Both the position numbers and the translations under genes were made by a program. Under the pieces are notes generated by a model. It was not told the origin of the DNA, made no database searches, and was given only the letters and a program-made list of their open reading frames with translations. This document shows positions 16,367 to 24,916 of a DNA stretch of 64,000 bases, in pieces. The first letter of the stretch is position 1. Every line of letters starts with the position of its first letter. The stretch lies in the NCBI GenBank assembly GCA_964509295.1, contig CAZDWS010000011.1, positions 62,001-126,000 of the forward strand, read 5' to 3'. The stretch comes from JBGSQR01 sp964509295 (GTDB lineage: Bacteria > Desulfobacterota > Desulfuromonadia > Geobacterales > Pseudopelobacteraceae).

Positions 16367-16617
16367 GATCATTACCTCCTGGTAACGCAGATGCTACGCT
16401 GTAATTTACTGTCAATAGAAGCTAGTTATTGTTGAGGTATTTCCATGTTTTTCCTCAAATGACATAATTGGCTTGAAACTATTGAGAATAAGCACTAAAA
16501 ATATTGTTAACGGCACAATCCGACGCCACATCGCCATTGAACTAACACTATGTGCATCCTTAACCGACAATCAATATTATATTACCACTACTTTTAACCA
16601 TTTCAACTGGTAATTAA
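16367..16617. other. Divergent intergenic region, weak operator-like motif
   Basis: Separates paralog B (minus) from the MerR-type regulator (plus). TGTCAA (16410-16415) and AGTTATTG (16424-16431) resemble the half-sites of the XRE operator at 11173 but are two bases further apart. Otherwise the region is AT-rich with no clear promoter. Confidence 0.3.
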
Positions 16618-17028
16618 ATGTCTTCTGCCAACAAACATACACTTGAAGAGCTATGTACTCTCGTCGATATTCCTAAAAGAACCGTCAGGTTTTATATTGA
16701 GAATGGTGTGGTCGACCGACCAGATGGAGTAAAAAAAGGGGCGTACTATTCACAGAAACATGTTGAACAGCTACTGGAGATAAAAAAATGGCAGAAGACA
16801 GGCCTGTCTTTAGAGCGAATCAAGTCTTTATTTAGTGATAAGTATGAACCACCTCAACAACAGAGGGAGCCAGGAGATGTCGACGTCTGGAGTCACATCT
16901 ACATATCGGATGGAGTCGAGCTTCTCATTGAGCCAAAGCGATCAGGGCTTTCATCGGAACAGGTGAATCAGATATATCAGACAATACGGGCAATTATTAT
17001 CAGCAACATTTCTCCTTTAAATGGGTAA
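16618..17028 (+). CDS. MerR-family transcriptional regulator
   Basis: 136 residues. The N-terminal winged helix (LEELCTLVDIPKRTVRFYIENGVV, then KGAYYSQKHVEQLLEIKKWQ) is typical of MerR. The C-terminal effector part (about residues 85-136) lacks the cysteines of metal-sensing members, so the ligand is unknown. No good ribosome site precedes ATG 16618. It stands alone between the unknown operon and the metal cluster, and its target is not evident. Confidence 0.8.
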   Translation: MSSANKHTLEELCTLVDIPKRTVRFYIENGVVDRPDGVKKGAYYSQKHVEQLLEIKKWQKTGLSLERIKSLFSDKYEPPQQQREPGDVDVWSHIYISDGVELLIEPKRSGLSSEQVNQIYQTIRAIIISNISPLNG

Positions 17029-17203
17029 CTCTTACGCTGGAGGTTGTGGGAAGGTGACACTCTTGTTTTTGGAAGCTCGACCTTATGGGGCTTATCGTTA
17101 AGTGGTTAGCCACCAGTTCTCTTGACAATATCAAAAACATAATAGATCTTAAAGACTGAAACCCATAAATTCAGAGTATCGCATGACCACGTAATTCTAT
17201 CTG

Positions 17204-17602
17204 CTAAAGCGCAGCCAGGACACGCTCCATCCTGGCCCGCACCTGTCCGGCAATTTCAGTTAGTTCTGCATTTCCAACCACTCCAAGTGCAGCCACCGGA
17301 TCCATGACCATAACTACGGTTTTGTTATCATCATCAAGATAGATAACCACATTGCAGGGAAGCAGCGTACCAATGTTTATCTCTCTGGCAAACGCCTCCC
17401 ATGCCAAGGCGGGGTTGCAAGCACCAAGAATAAGATATTCACGAAAGTCTCGGCCAAGCTTTTCCTTGAATTTGCTTTTAACGTCAATCTCGGAAAGGAC
17501 ACCGAAACCTTCCTTTGCCAACTCTTCACGAACCCTTTGTTCAATGTTAGCGAATGGAACGTCGAATTTTCTGCCGAATGCGTATGAAGTTTGAAGATCC
17601 AT
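17204..17602 (-). CDS. DUF302 family protein (copy 1)
   Basis: 132 residues, preceded by AAGGAGGACACA. The conserved GFGVLSEIDVKSKFKEKLG, ILGACNPALA and GTLLPCNVVIY segments define DUF302, a small fold found in metal- and sulfur-related loci. The cysteine in GACNP and that in LPCNV are kept. A paralog of the same length is at 44929-45327. Last gene of the minus-strand block that starts at the sigma-54-type promoter at 20.9 kb. The biochemical role is unknown. Confidence 0.85.
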   Translation of the reverse strand: MDLQTSYAFGRKFDVPFANIEQRVREELAKEGFGVLSEIDVKSKFKEKLGRDFREYLILGACNPALAWEAFAREINIGTLLPCNVVIYLDDDNKTVVMVMDPVAALGVVGNAELTEIAGQVRARMERVLAAL

Positions 17603-17617
17603 TGTGTCCTCCTTGAA

Positions 17618-18259
17618 TCAGTGGTTTTTCTTGATAAAAGCTTCTTTACAGTTCTCGGAACAGAAGTAGAATGTTCTACCGGCCTGCTCAAGCGTACTCG
17701 TGGCAGCTGTGGACGAAATTCGCATTCCACAGACAATATCTACGACCATATTGTCCTTCTGATACAATGGATGAGTTTCCAGGCGCAGGTATGTATCGAC
17801 AAACTCGATAATCCTGTCGTCAACCCAATCAGCAAGTTTCTTTTCATCACCTTCAAGAGAAAAACCCATCTCAATGTTGCGATTAAACTCCATCAATTCC
17901 GGAAGAATTGTCAGGCTGTAACGGACAATCAGACGTTTGCCGTCAGCCGGCAATAAAGCGATGCTAAGTTTGACCGTTGCCGGAAAACGTGGTGTATGGT
18001 TAAAAACGCAGATGCAATTGCTATCAGCATCGACATTAAGGACCTCCACCTTGGCATTATCAAAATGGCTCGCCAGTTCCATCATGCGAGGAAGAATGAT
18101 CGCTCCGATATCTATTTTGGAAACAGCAGCCTGGTGAGACCTGAGATCCAATAGTTCTTTCATTTTGCTGTCGAGCTGCTGCTGTGTTATGGCAAGTTCT
18201 TGCTGGTGCTGATCTAATCTATCGAGAATTCTTTTCGCCAATCTGTTTTTTTCATCCAT
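17618..18259 (-). CDS. Coiled-coil/YHS-domain protein
   Basis: 213 residues. The N-terminal 40 residues form a Gln-rich coiled coil (DRLDQHQQELAITQQQLDSKM). A middle domain of about 110 residues is unassigned. The C-terminal 45 residues are a YHS domain (DIVCGMRISS, then GRTFYFCSENCKEAF), which binds transition metals through cysteines. No signal peptide is visible, so it is probably cytoplasmic. It lies 15 bp upstream of DUF302 copy 1, suggesting the two work together in metal handling. Confidence 0.7.
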   Translation of the reverse strand: MDEKNRLAKRILDRLDQHQQELAITQQQLDSKMKELLDLRSHQAAVSKIDIGAIILPRMMELASHFDNAKVEVLNVDADSNCICVFNHTPRFPATVKLSIALLPADGKRLIVRYSLTILPELMEFNRNIEMGFSLEGDEKKLADWVDDRIIEFVDTYLRLETHPLYQKDNMVVDIVCGMRISSTAATSTLEQAGRTFYFCSENCKEAFIKKNH

Positions 18260-18293
18260 GGCTTCACCTCATTCTCTCTTGCTCAGCGGCTAT

Positions 18294-18731
18294 TCAGTTG
18301 CGGAATATCGCATGACAGGCGATACAAGACTTATCAACTTCCTTAAAAGAGGCTTTGGCGCCGGCAAAGTCACCTTTTTTGGCCAAATCAGTTGTTGAGT
18401 TTATTGCCGTTCCCAAACTATTTATCTGTGCCGTCATTTTTTTACTTTGGCTGATGTTTTTGCGTGGTTTAGTTTTATTTAAGTCTAAAATAGCGGAATT
18501 GATTTTATCCGCTTCAGCCTCTATTGCGGCAGCATCACCTTTGTCCAGAGCAGCTTCAATATTGGCAGAACAAGTGGAAAACATTGGCATCATGCCATGC
18601 AGTTTCTTAATGTGGGCATCGGCAGGCGTAGTTTTGCCATGTTTCTCTGTTCCATGTGCCAATGCCATTCCGCTTTGAACCGACAACAATATAGCCAAAC
18701 TTAATCCAATAGTTTTACAAGTATTATTCAT
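18294..18731 (-). CDS. Exported cytochrome c'-like protein
   Basis: 145 residues from ATG 18731 (GGAG upstream); an in-frame ATG at 18758 overlaps the previous gene. A signal peptide ends near ALA-HG. The mature part is helical, and CIACH (heme-binding CxxCH) lies eight residues from the C-terminus, the position typical of class II cytochrome c' or c556. It is predicted to be periplasmic and to carry one covalent heme. ResB/ResC genes that could mature it are at 49.9-52.2 kb in the same island. Confidence 0.8.
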   Translation of the reverse strand: MNNTCKTIGLSLAILLSVQSGMALAHGTEKHGKTTPADAHIKKLHGMMPMFSTCSANIEAALDKGDAAAIEAEADKINSAILDLNKTKPRKNISQSKKMTAQINSLGTAINSTTDLAKKGDFAGAKASFKEVDKSCIACHAIFRN

Positions 18732-18754
18732 TGCTTCTCCACAGTCATTTTTAT

Positions 18755-19615
18755 TCAATGTTCCCTGATTTCAAGTGGAAGGACATTTTCTCCCTCTGCC
18801 TGCCTACCCAACTTATCTACGACCTTCCAGCGCACCTTGATCGGCATCTGTTCCTTGAACTGTGAAGGCGTTTTTGGCTTGAGGACTCCAGCCATGTCAA
18901 AAACAGAGTGAAAAAGGTCACCGGGAAACTGTTGTCCATCCTGTTGCAGAAGTTTGAGTTCCTTTATATCCACCGGGCGGTCAAAGAAAGCATCCACTTC
19001 TTCAATATCCTTGGAACCTTTATCCCTCATTCCCGTAATACTTAGAAGCCGTGGCGGTGGTAATGGCTGGATCGAGTTGTCGTTGACAGTTTTTACTGAG
19101 GGGTTTAACAGACTTTCCTTCCCCTCGACCTGTAGCCTAACCTCCTTGACTCCATTGAACTGACGCAAAGTTAACACAAGTGCAGCAGCTATAGATGAAT
19201 CTGCTGTTTTACCCGGTTCCTTGCTGAAATTTACCGTTATAGTTCCTTGAGCATCATTCAGTGATGCCAGGCTAATGCCACTTGCAAAAGGAATGAATTC
19301 TCCCTTGTAGCTGCCGGTATCCATGCTTATCAGAAGTCGCTCGATAGCAACTTTTTTGATGCTGCCCTCGTCAAAGGTGAAAAAAGGAAAAGGAACGACC
19401 TTGCCGGGATATTTGCTGGAAGGAAAGTAGATTACAAAGGCAAACGCAGTCCCTTTGTCAACCAAAGGTGCAGCTCCGAAATGTTTTTCATAGGCGCTGG
19501 TTGCCGTCACCTTGCCAGGCTTTTCTACAGGTATCTCTTTTTTCTGAAAAGTGATCGCATAAATCAGAAAAGCGGTTAATGCTATTGCTGTGGTTATGGA
19601 TAATATTTTTTTCAT
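18755..19615 (-). CDS. GerMN-domain exported protein
   Basis: 286 residues. An N-terminal membrane segment (residues 4-22) precedes an extracytoplasmic region. Residues 85-165 resemble the GerMN domain (IPFASGISLASLNDAQGTITVNFS, AALVLTLRQFNGVKEVRLQVEGK). GerMN is known from the spore protein GerM and lipoprotein LpqB but occurs widely in non-spore-formers. It is preceded by TAAGGCC. The role in this metal cluster is unknown. Confidence 0.7.
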   Translation of the reverse strand: MKKILSITTAIALTAFLIYAITFQKKEIPVEKPGKVTATSAYEKHFGAAPLVDKGTAFAFVIYFPSSKYPGKVVPFPFFTFDEGSIKKVAIERLLISMDTGSYKGEFIPFASGISLASLNDAQGTITVNFSKEPGKTADSSIAAALVLTLRQFNGVKEVRLQVEGKESLLNPSVKTVNDNSIQPLPPPRLLSITGMRDKGSKDIEEVDAFFDRPVDIKELKLLQQDGQQFPGDLFHSVFDMAGVLKPKTPSQFKEQMPIKVRWKVVDKLGRQAEGENVLPLEIREH

Positions 19616-19638
19616 GGCCTTATAGTTGAAAAGTTTAA

Positions 19639-19658
19639 GGCGGGCTTTTCAGCCCGCC
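19639..19658 (-). terminator. Hairpin between small periplasmic gene and GerMN gene
   Basis: A perfect 8-bp stem, GGCGGGCT (19639-19646) with AGCCCGCC (19651-19658), lies in the gap between two genes of the minus-strand block. No T run follows on the minus strand, so it may be an RNA-stability hairpin or a weak terminator. Confidence 0.45.
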
Positions 19659-19672
19659 TCGTTAGGTTGCGG

Positions 19673-19954
19673 CTATCGTTTGCCTAGGCCGTCCAAAACA
19701 TCATTGGCCTCTTTCAGTTTTCCTTCTAATTTCTTCAGTTCTTCTGCTGTGTATTTTTTAGATCCCTGCTTAATCTCACCCTGAATTCGCGCTATTTTCT
19801 GTTGAATTGATTCAGCCTGCAAAGCACACTGTCTTGCGCCTTCATGATCCATCATCATTTGGTGATCCATTGTCGATTCTTGATGTGCGGCAAACGCAGG
19901 TATCGCACTAAACATTCCAACTGCAACCAATACTAATGCTAATTTTCTTTTCAT
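19673..19954 (-). CDS. Small exported coiled-coil protein
   Basis: 93 residues from ATG 19954 (AAAGGAGA upstream). A signal peptide ends at AFA-AHQ. The mature protein starts with a Met/His stretch (STMDHQMMMDHEGAR) that could bind copper or silver, then a helical coiled coil (ESIQQKIARIQGEIKQGS, AEELKKLEGKLKEANDVL). It is similar to the next upstream gene product (20060-20368) in the coiled coil. It is probably a periplasmic metal-binding or chaperone-like protein; no family is recognised with certainty. Confidence 0.65.
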   Translation of the reverse strand: MKRKLALVLVAVGMFSAIPAFAAHQESTMDHQMMMDHEGARQCALQAESIQQKIARIQGEIKQGSKKYTAEELKKLEGKLKEANDVLDGLGKR

Positions 19955-20059
19955 AATAGATTCTCCTTTGGAGGTTTGTAGAGTCGTCTCTACATGTAAA
20001 AACATTATCAAACAATCCACTTCTGTCAATCACATGCTTAATCGTGTATTAGTAACTAT

Positions 20060-20368
20060 CTAACGTGGTTTTTCTAACGAACGCAGGGTCTCGTTGGCGT
20101 CTTTCAACTTTTTGTTCAGTATCTTGAGTTCTTCCAGTGTATACTTGGAAGCTCCCTCTTCATTTATTTTAACCTTAAGCTTTTTGATCCGTTGCTGAAT
20201 ACTGTCAACTTCCTGGCCACAATCCCTCAATAGTAAATCGCACTCCTTGGCGCACTGTTCATCCATGGTTTTTTGGTGCGAAGCATCAAGCTGGGGATCT
20301 GCTGCAAATGCCGGAACCGAAACAGCTACCATTGCAACTGCTAACAGGGTAATAATCGACTTTTTCAT
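20060..20368 (-). CDS. Small exported coiled-coil protein, related to 19673-19954
   Basis: 102 residues, preceded by AAGGAGGATTACACC. A signal peptide ends at AFA-ADP. The mature part has three cysteines (EQCAKECDLLLRDC) followed by SIQQRIKKLKVKINEEG and TLEELKILNKKLKDANETL, parallel to the downstream protein. The Met/His stretch of that protein is replaced here by cysteines, so metal preference may differ. It lies in the same operon, and the function is inferred from location only. Confidence 0.65.
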   Translation of the reverse strand: MKKSIITLLAVAMVAVSVPAFAADPQLDASHQKTMDEQCAKECDLLLRDCGQEVDSIQQRIKKLKVKINEEGASKYTLEELKILNKKLKDANETLRSLEKPR

Positions 20369-20394
20369 GGTGTAATCCTCCTTGACGTTGTCAG

Positions 20395-20868
20395 CTACTT
20401 GACTGTGTACCAGAATTTGGCCTGACGGGTTTTTCCGTCTTTCACCAGAAACTTGCTCATAACACCGTACTTGCCTTTTTGGGAAAGATCAAAGTCTGCC
20501 CCGAAGTGTCCCTGCATTGCCATCAGGTCTTTGGTCTGATCTGTTTTATCAGGATTCTGCACCTTGACTTTAACCTCGCCTTCTGTCAGAGCCTTGCCGC
20601 TTTTAGCATCTTTAAACTCAACAGCGATGTGGTGAGTTTCCTTCATACCCTTAGGCAACTCCATTCCCATAGCCTTCATGTGCTCTTTCATACTCATGAC
20701 CTTGAAGGTTGCTTTGACACCATCAACCACCTGTTCATGGGCAACATCACCCTGATTACCACCATGTCCCATGTCATGACCACCGTGGCTGCCATGATCA
20801 GCGGCATAAGAAGCGATTGGAGCAGCCAGGGCAAAAATTGCAGCTATCAGTACGGATACTTTTTTCAT
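20395..20868 (-). CDS. His-rich periplasmic protein of a metal cluster
   Basis: 157 residues with AAAGGAGA upstream. A signal peptide ends at SYA-ADH, followed by a His/Gly-rich stretch (HGSHGGHDMGHGGNQGD) likely to bind Cu or Ni. The remaining domain looks beta-rich, containing MKEHMKAMGMELP and a conserved MAMQGHFGADF segment. It is first in the block running to 17204, directly downstream of a sigma-54-type promoter. I know of similar proteins near copper genes but cannot name a family. Confidence 0.65.
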   Translation of the reverse strand: MKKVSVLIAAIFALAAPIASYAADHGSHGGHDMGHGGNQGDVAHEQVVDGVKATFKVMSMKEHMKAMGMELPKGMKETHHIAVEFKDAKSGKALTEGEVKVKVQNPDKTDQTKDLMAMQGHFGADFDLSQKGKYGVMSKFLVKDGKTRQAKFWYTVK

Positions 20869-20914
20869 GTTTCAAATTCTCCTTTTGTTGTGTAATCGTT
20901 TATATATCTTACTT

Positions 20915-20933
20915 AAAGCATTCGTCATGCCAA
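20915..20933 (-). promoter_or_regulatory. Sigma-54-type promoter
   Basis: Read on the minus strand: TTGGCATGACGAATGCTTT, with the invariant GG and GC separated by 10 bases as in the -24/-12 consensus TTGGCACG-N4-TTGCTT. It lies about 50 bp upstream of the His-rich protein gene. The sigma-54 activator encoded at 31504-32862 is the natural candidate regulator. Confidence 0.7.
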
Positions 20934-21166
20934 ATTACAACATACTGTTATTGTTGAGTTATACAGCATGACTGGCGTTTCAGTTTAGAGAATATTCTAC
21001 ATAGGCCGTAGCATATTCTTCCGTGCTATAAATCTAATTAAAGCCTGTCTATTGTTTACGGAAATTAAGATGCATATCAACCCCGCGAAGCCCTTTCGAA
21101 AACCTCGGATTGTCCGGGTAAATGTATTTGTAAGTATGTAAATCACGCAGTGACTGATAACTGCAG
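20934..21166. other. Intergenic region upstream of the sigma-54-type promoter
   Basis: No gene is seen between the CusF-like stop and the promoter. It is AT-rich and is the place where activator binding sites would be expected; I could not fix a repeat with confidence. Confidence 0.35.
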
Positions 21167-21511
21167 CTATTCGCCTGGCAAAATATCAGTGACAACGAAC
21201 GAACCACCAGCCTTTTCCACCCTGAATTTAACTTTATCGCCCGTTTTCACCTTATCAAACAAGGCTGGGTCTTTAACCTGAAACACCATTGTCATGCCAG
21301 GCATTTCAAGATTTCTGATTTCGCCGTGTTTGATGGTGATCTTCCTATTTTCTTTATCTATTTTGCGGATCACTCCATCTGTCATTTCCGCAGAGCCATC
21401 AACCAACTGCGTCTTTGCATCGGGTGTAACTTCTTGTGCGGTTGCAACAACAGAAATGCCCAAAAACAGAGTCAAGCCCCAAAAAACTGAAAACAATTTG
21501 TGCATTTTCAT
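21167..21511 (-). CDS. CusF-like periplasmic copper-binding protein
   Basis: 114 residues with a signal peptide ending at ATA-QEV. The CusF-type beta barrel is visible: GVIRKIDKENRKITIKHGEI, then LEMPGMTMVFQV, whose Met and upstream His are the Cu(I)/Ag(I) ligands, then KVKFRVEK. Periplasmic CusF passes Cu(I) to the CusCBA pump. Its ATG overlaps the stop of the upstream cupredoxin gene, placing it last in the copper operon that starts at 31304. Confidence 0.85.
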   Translation of the reverse strand: MKMHKLFSVFWGLTLFLGISVVATAQEVTPDAKTQLVDGSAEMTDGVIRKIDKENRKITIKHGEIRNLEMPGMTMVFQVKDPALFDKVKTGDKVKFRVEKAGGSFVVTDILPGE

Positions 21512-22002
21512 TTTTTTAACCTTTTTTTCTCCTGTGATGATTTCACCGACACAATCCCTTTCATCCCCGCTTCATAGTGACCCGGCAGCAGGCAGGCAAA
21601 GTCTACTTTACCGTCATTGGTGAATTGCCAGATAATCTCGCCTGACTTACCCGGCGCCAGCGTAATCATATTTTCATCGTCATGCTCCATTTCAGGGTGC
21701 TTCATCATTATTTCATAGTGTTCCTTGAGTTCTTTTTCAGTCCCTAATATCAATTCATGTTTAATTTTACCGGAATTTTTAACTATGAATCTGATGGTTT
21801 CACCTTGCCTAACCGTAATGTGTGCAGGCTTATAGCGCATAGTATCGTACATGTAGATTGTAATAGTACGGGTTACATTTTCCACTTTGCCGGGCTTGCC
21901 AATAGAGATATTACCGTGGCCACCGGGGTGTTCTCCGCTTGCACCGGCCAACGAGGAGATGAGAACCAGAAAGATTACAGCAAGTATGTGATAGTGCTTC
22001 AT
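21508..22002 (-). CDS. Periplasmic cupredoxin
   Basis: 164 residues, with GAGGTGG upstream and a signal peptide ending near AGA-SGE. The cupredoxin fold has ligands in KHELILG (His) and in ACLLPGHYEAGMKG (Cys, His, Met), a type 1 copper set. The first His lies in the segment FIVKNSGKIKHEL. This matches plastocyanin-like proteins found beside copper oxidases and efflux pumps. It follows the multicopper oxidase by 20 bp and could shuttle electrons or bind excess copper. Confidence 0.85.
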   Translation of the reverse strand: MKHYHILAVIFLVLISSLAGASGEHPGGHGNISIGKPGKVENVTRTITIYMYDTMRYKPAHITVRQGETIRFIVKNSGKIKHELILGTEKELKEHYEIMMKHPEMEHDDENMITLAPGKSGEIIWQFTNDGKVDFACLLPGHYEAGMKGIVSVKSSQEKKRLKK

Positions 22003-22022
22003 GAAACCACCTCAAATCAGAT

Positions 22023-23435
22023 TTAGTGACCGGAATGCCCCGTGGGCTTGCGAATCTGTATTTCCAGCTCTTTACCTCCCTTCTGCATCAGCGGCATGGA
22101 GTGACCGCCCGATGATTTATGTCTGGATGGTTCGTTGATCGATCCGGTATATTCATAGGCCTGAGTGCCGATGGGATGCCTGTACCAACCGGGATTACTG
22201 TAATCCCCCGGTTTCTGATCTCTGCGCACCTTTACTACCGAAAACATTCCACCCATCTCCACAGAACCGAACGGACCTTCGCCTGTCATCATCGGTATCG
22301 TATTGTCCGGCAGCGGCATCGACATTTCCGTCATATCCGCCATGCCGCGCTCACCCATCACCATGTAGTCGGGGATCAGGTTGGTGATTTTACTGGTCAA
22401 ATCTCGATGATCAACCCCGATCATGGTGGGAAGATCGTGTCCCATAGCATTCATTGTGTGATGGCTCTTGTGGCAGTGTATGGCCCAGTCGCCCTCTTCG
22501 TTGGCAACAAACTCGATCTGCCGCATCTGACCGACAGCCACATCGGTTGTCACCTCGGGCCAGCGGGCGCTCTTCGGGACAGGCCCGCCATCGGTTCCGG
22601 TCACAACAAACTCGTGCCCGTGCAGATGAATTGGATGGTTTGTCATGGTCAGGTTGCCCATACGGATGCGTACTTTGTCGTTCAGGCGTACATTCAGAGA
22701 GTCAATGCCAGGAAAAATCCGGCTGTTCCAGGACCAGAGATTGAAATCCAGCATGGTCATGATCTTGGGGGTGTAACTGCCGGGATCAATGTCATAGGCG
22801 TTCAGCAGAAAGCAAAAGTCGCGCTGCACCTCGTCGATCAACGGATGTTTTACCTTGGGATGTGTAACCCAGAACCCCATCATGCCCATGGCCATCTGGG
22901 TCATTTCATCTGCGTGAGGGTGATACATGAAGGTTCCTGGACGCCGTGCCATAAATTCATAGACATAGGTCTTGCCAGGGCGGATCGCCGGTTGGGTCAG
23001 ACCTGTAACACCATCCATGCCGTTGGGCAATCGCTGGCCATGCCAATGAATACTGGTATGTTCGGGCAGCCTGTTGGTGACAAAGATGCGAACCCGGTCG
23101 CCCTCGACCACTTCAATGGTCGGCCCCGGGCTCTGCCCGTTGTACCCCCAGAGATGAGCCTTCATGCCGGGAGCCATCTCGCGTACTACCGGTTCGGCCA
23201 CCAGGTGGAATTCCTTGACACCGTTATTCATGCGCCAGGGCAAGGTCCAACCATTGAGAGTCGTTACCGGATTATACGGGCGACCACTGTTCGGCACCAC
23301 AGGGGGCATGGTATCCGGGCTGGCCTGAAGGACCGGTTCCGGAAGCGCGGCCATGACGACGCGGCTGACAGCAGAGGCTGCCAGGGCACCACCTGCAATT
23401 CCAACTGACTTTATGAACTGTCTCCTTGATGTCAT
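22023..23435 (-). CDS. Multicopper oxidase (CopA/CueO type)
   Basis: 470 residues from ATG 23435, which has AGAGGA upstream and places the Tat motif SRRQFIK at the N-terminus; a TTG further up has no merit. All four copper-binding segments are present: HWHG (SIHWHGQRLPNG), HPH (FMYHPHADEM), HLHGHEF (NHPIHLHGHEF) and HCHKSHHTM. The enzyme would oxidise Cu(I) to Cu(II), and other substrates, in the periplasm with reduction of O2. Oxygen-using copper detoxification is notable if the host is anaerobic, as inferred. It lies in the operon behind a TolC-like gene. Confidence 0.92.
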   Translation of the reverse strand: MTSRRQFIKSVGIAGGALAASAVSRVVMAALPEPVLQASPDTMPPVVPNSGRPYNPVTTLNGWTLPWRMNNGVKEFHLVAEPVVREMAPGMKAHLWGYNGQSPGPTIEVVEGDRVRIFVTNRLPEHTSIHWHGQRLPNGMDGVTGLTQPAIRPGKTYVYEFMARRPGTFMYHPHADEMTQMAMGMMGFWVTHPKVKHPLIDEVQRDFCFLLNAYDIDPGSYTPKIMTMLDFNLWSWNSRIFPGIDSLNVRLNDKVRIRMGNLTMTNHPIHLHGHEFVVTGTDGGPVPKSARWPEVTTDVAVGQMRQIEFVANEEGDWAIHCHKSHHTMNAMGHDLPTMIGVDHRDLTSKITNLIPDYMVMGERGMADMTEMSMPLPDNTIPMMTGEGPFGSVEMGGMFSVVKVRRDQKPGDYSNPGWYRHPIGTQAYEYTGSINEPSRHKSSGGHSMPLMQKGGKELEIQIRKPTGHSGH

Positions 23436-23476
23436 TCTTGAAGTCCTCTTGGTATGCTCATCGTTTATATTGAAGA

Positions 23477-24916
23477 TCAATGTGCTACAGCACCGCGCCC
23501 ACTGCTACCACCTGAGATGCCGCCGACCTGTGCTATGGTTGGTCTTCCCATCAAAGACGCCTGCAGCGCTGCTTCTGCAAACCAGAACTGCTGTTCGGCG
23601 GCAATTGAGGCAATGACGCTGCCCACCTGGTCACGCGAGTCTGCCAGCAGCTCAAACACACTGATCAGCATGCCGTTGTAACGCAGCAGGTTTTCTTCAG
23701 AGATTGTTTTTCGTAGCGGCAACACCTCATCGCGATAATGCCTAGCAATATCGAATGCGGTCCGATAGGCAGAATAGGCCTCACGGAGGCTAGATCCGGC
23801 CGATTGCATCGTCGCTTCAAATCGATACACGGCAACCAGCGTCTGGGCATCCATGGCATCCCTCTGCATATCCCCCCAATCAAATACAGGCAAACTAACG
23901 CTGATTTCAAAGCCCCGCTTGGTGTTGCTTTGATGTTGAGCATTGTCAAACACGGTGTCATATCGCAGGCCAAGCTTTATATCGGTGAAGCTGGTCAGCA
24001 GATTCAAGCCCCACGCTTTTGATACAGCATCGAGTTCAGCCTGGGCGAGTTTTATGTCGAGCCTTCCAGCAGTGCCGGCCTTACCGACATCGTCCGGTGT
24101 GCGTGGTTCCTTTGGCAGATCAGGCAGTCTGTCCGGTAACTTGAGTATTTGCGCCTGGGTATCGGTCAAACCGAGGACCCGGATCAGCTCTTCCCTTGTG
24201 GATGTGACCATGTGCTGTGCGGTTGCCCATTGTGTTGCGGCATCGGCGTAGAACGCCTGTTGTCGCGCCCTTTGCAGCTTATTGAAGTTCCCGACCGATT
24301 GAAGGCGACGCGCCAGCTCTGCGCCTGCATAGGCGGCATCATTGACCTGCCTGGCATAAACCAGCTGCTGCTTGGCTGCCACAGCCCTGACCCAGGCCTG
24401 CCGCACCAGCGTAACCTGGTCGATGACATTGCCGGTCAGGTGCAGCTGCGACAGCTCGATTTGCTGTTGAGCGATCCTGTAGCGTTGCGGATAGGTAAAC
24501 AGGTCAAGCAGGGCAACCGTCAGCAGTCTTCCAATCTCCAGCTCATTGGCTGAAACCAGCCGTTCAAAAGTAAAAACAGGATTGCTTATGCGGCCGCTCT
24601 GGGCCGCTTTGGCCGCTTCAGCCCAGTTCTGTGCCAGCATGGCCTGCAGTGCCGGGCTGTTGACCAGTGCCAGTTTGACGGCATCATTCTGGCTGACCGT
24701 TTTTATCAGGATCTCACCGGCGATCTGATCCAGCTTTTCACGCTGTTCTTTGGTTTGAGCCAGCTGAAGATTGCCTTGTGTGAACGAGGCCGCCTCCAGA
24801 TTCGTTTTGGCAAGAGATTTATCAAAGTTGACACTGGCGCAACCGGATAAAACAGCTAGTAAAAACAACGCACGCAAGGCTTTTGTGCAATTACGCAAGC
24901 CGGACCCAGGTCTCAC
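23477..24916 (-). CDS. TolC-family outer-membrane lipoprotein
   Basis: 479 residues from GTG 24916, which overlaps the previous stop. The N-terminus has a lipobox-like LSGCAS. The two OEP repeats are long helical stretches with RQAWVRAVAAKQQLVYARQ in the first half and SLREAYSAYRTAFDIARHY in the second. It is the second outer-membrane factor in the operon besides that at 29937. It might pair with the RND pump or serve a separate export route linked to the multicopper oxidase. The last four bases overlap no other gene. Confidence 0.85.
   Translation of the reverse strand: MRPGSGLRNCTKALRALFLLAVLSGCASVNFDKSLAKTNLEAASFTQGNLQLAQTKEQREKLDQIAGEILIKTVSQNDAVKLALVNSPALQAMLAQNWAEAAKAAQSGRISNPVFTFERLVSANELEIGRLLTVALLDLFTYPQRYRIAQQQIELSQLHLTGNVIDQVTLVRQAWVRAVAAKQQLVYARQVNDAAYAGAELARRLQSVGNFNKLQRARQQAFYADAATQWATAQHMVTSTREELIRVLGLTDTQAQILKLPDRLPDLPKEPRTPDDVGKAGTAGRLDIKLAQAELDAVSKAWGLNLLTSFTDIKLGLRYDTVFDNAQHQSNTKRGFEISVSLPVFDWGDMQRDAMDAQTLVAVYRFEATMQSAGSSLREAYSAYRTAFDIARHYRDEVLPLRKTISEENLLRYNGMLISVFELLADSRDQVGSVIASIAAEQQFWFAEAALQASLMGRPTIAQVGGISGGSSGRGAVAH

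Noticed and set aside
22119..23408. A long plus-strand open frame of about 430 codons
   Set aside because: It lies antisense to the multicopper oxidase, whose copper motifs and signal peptide are convincing; the translated frame has no domain or ribosome site.
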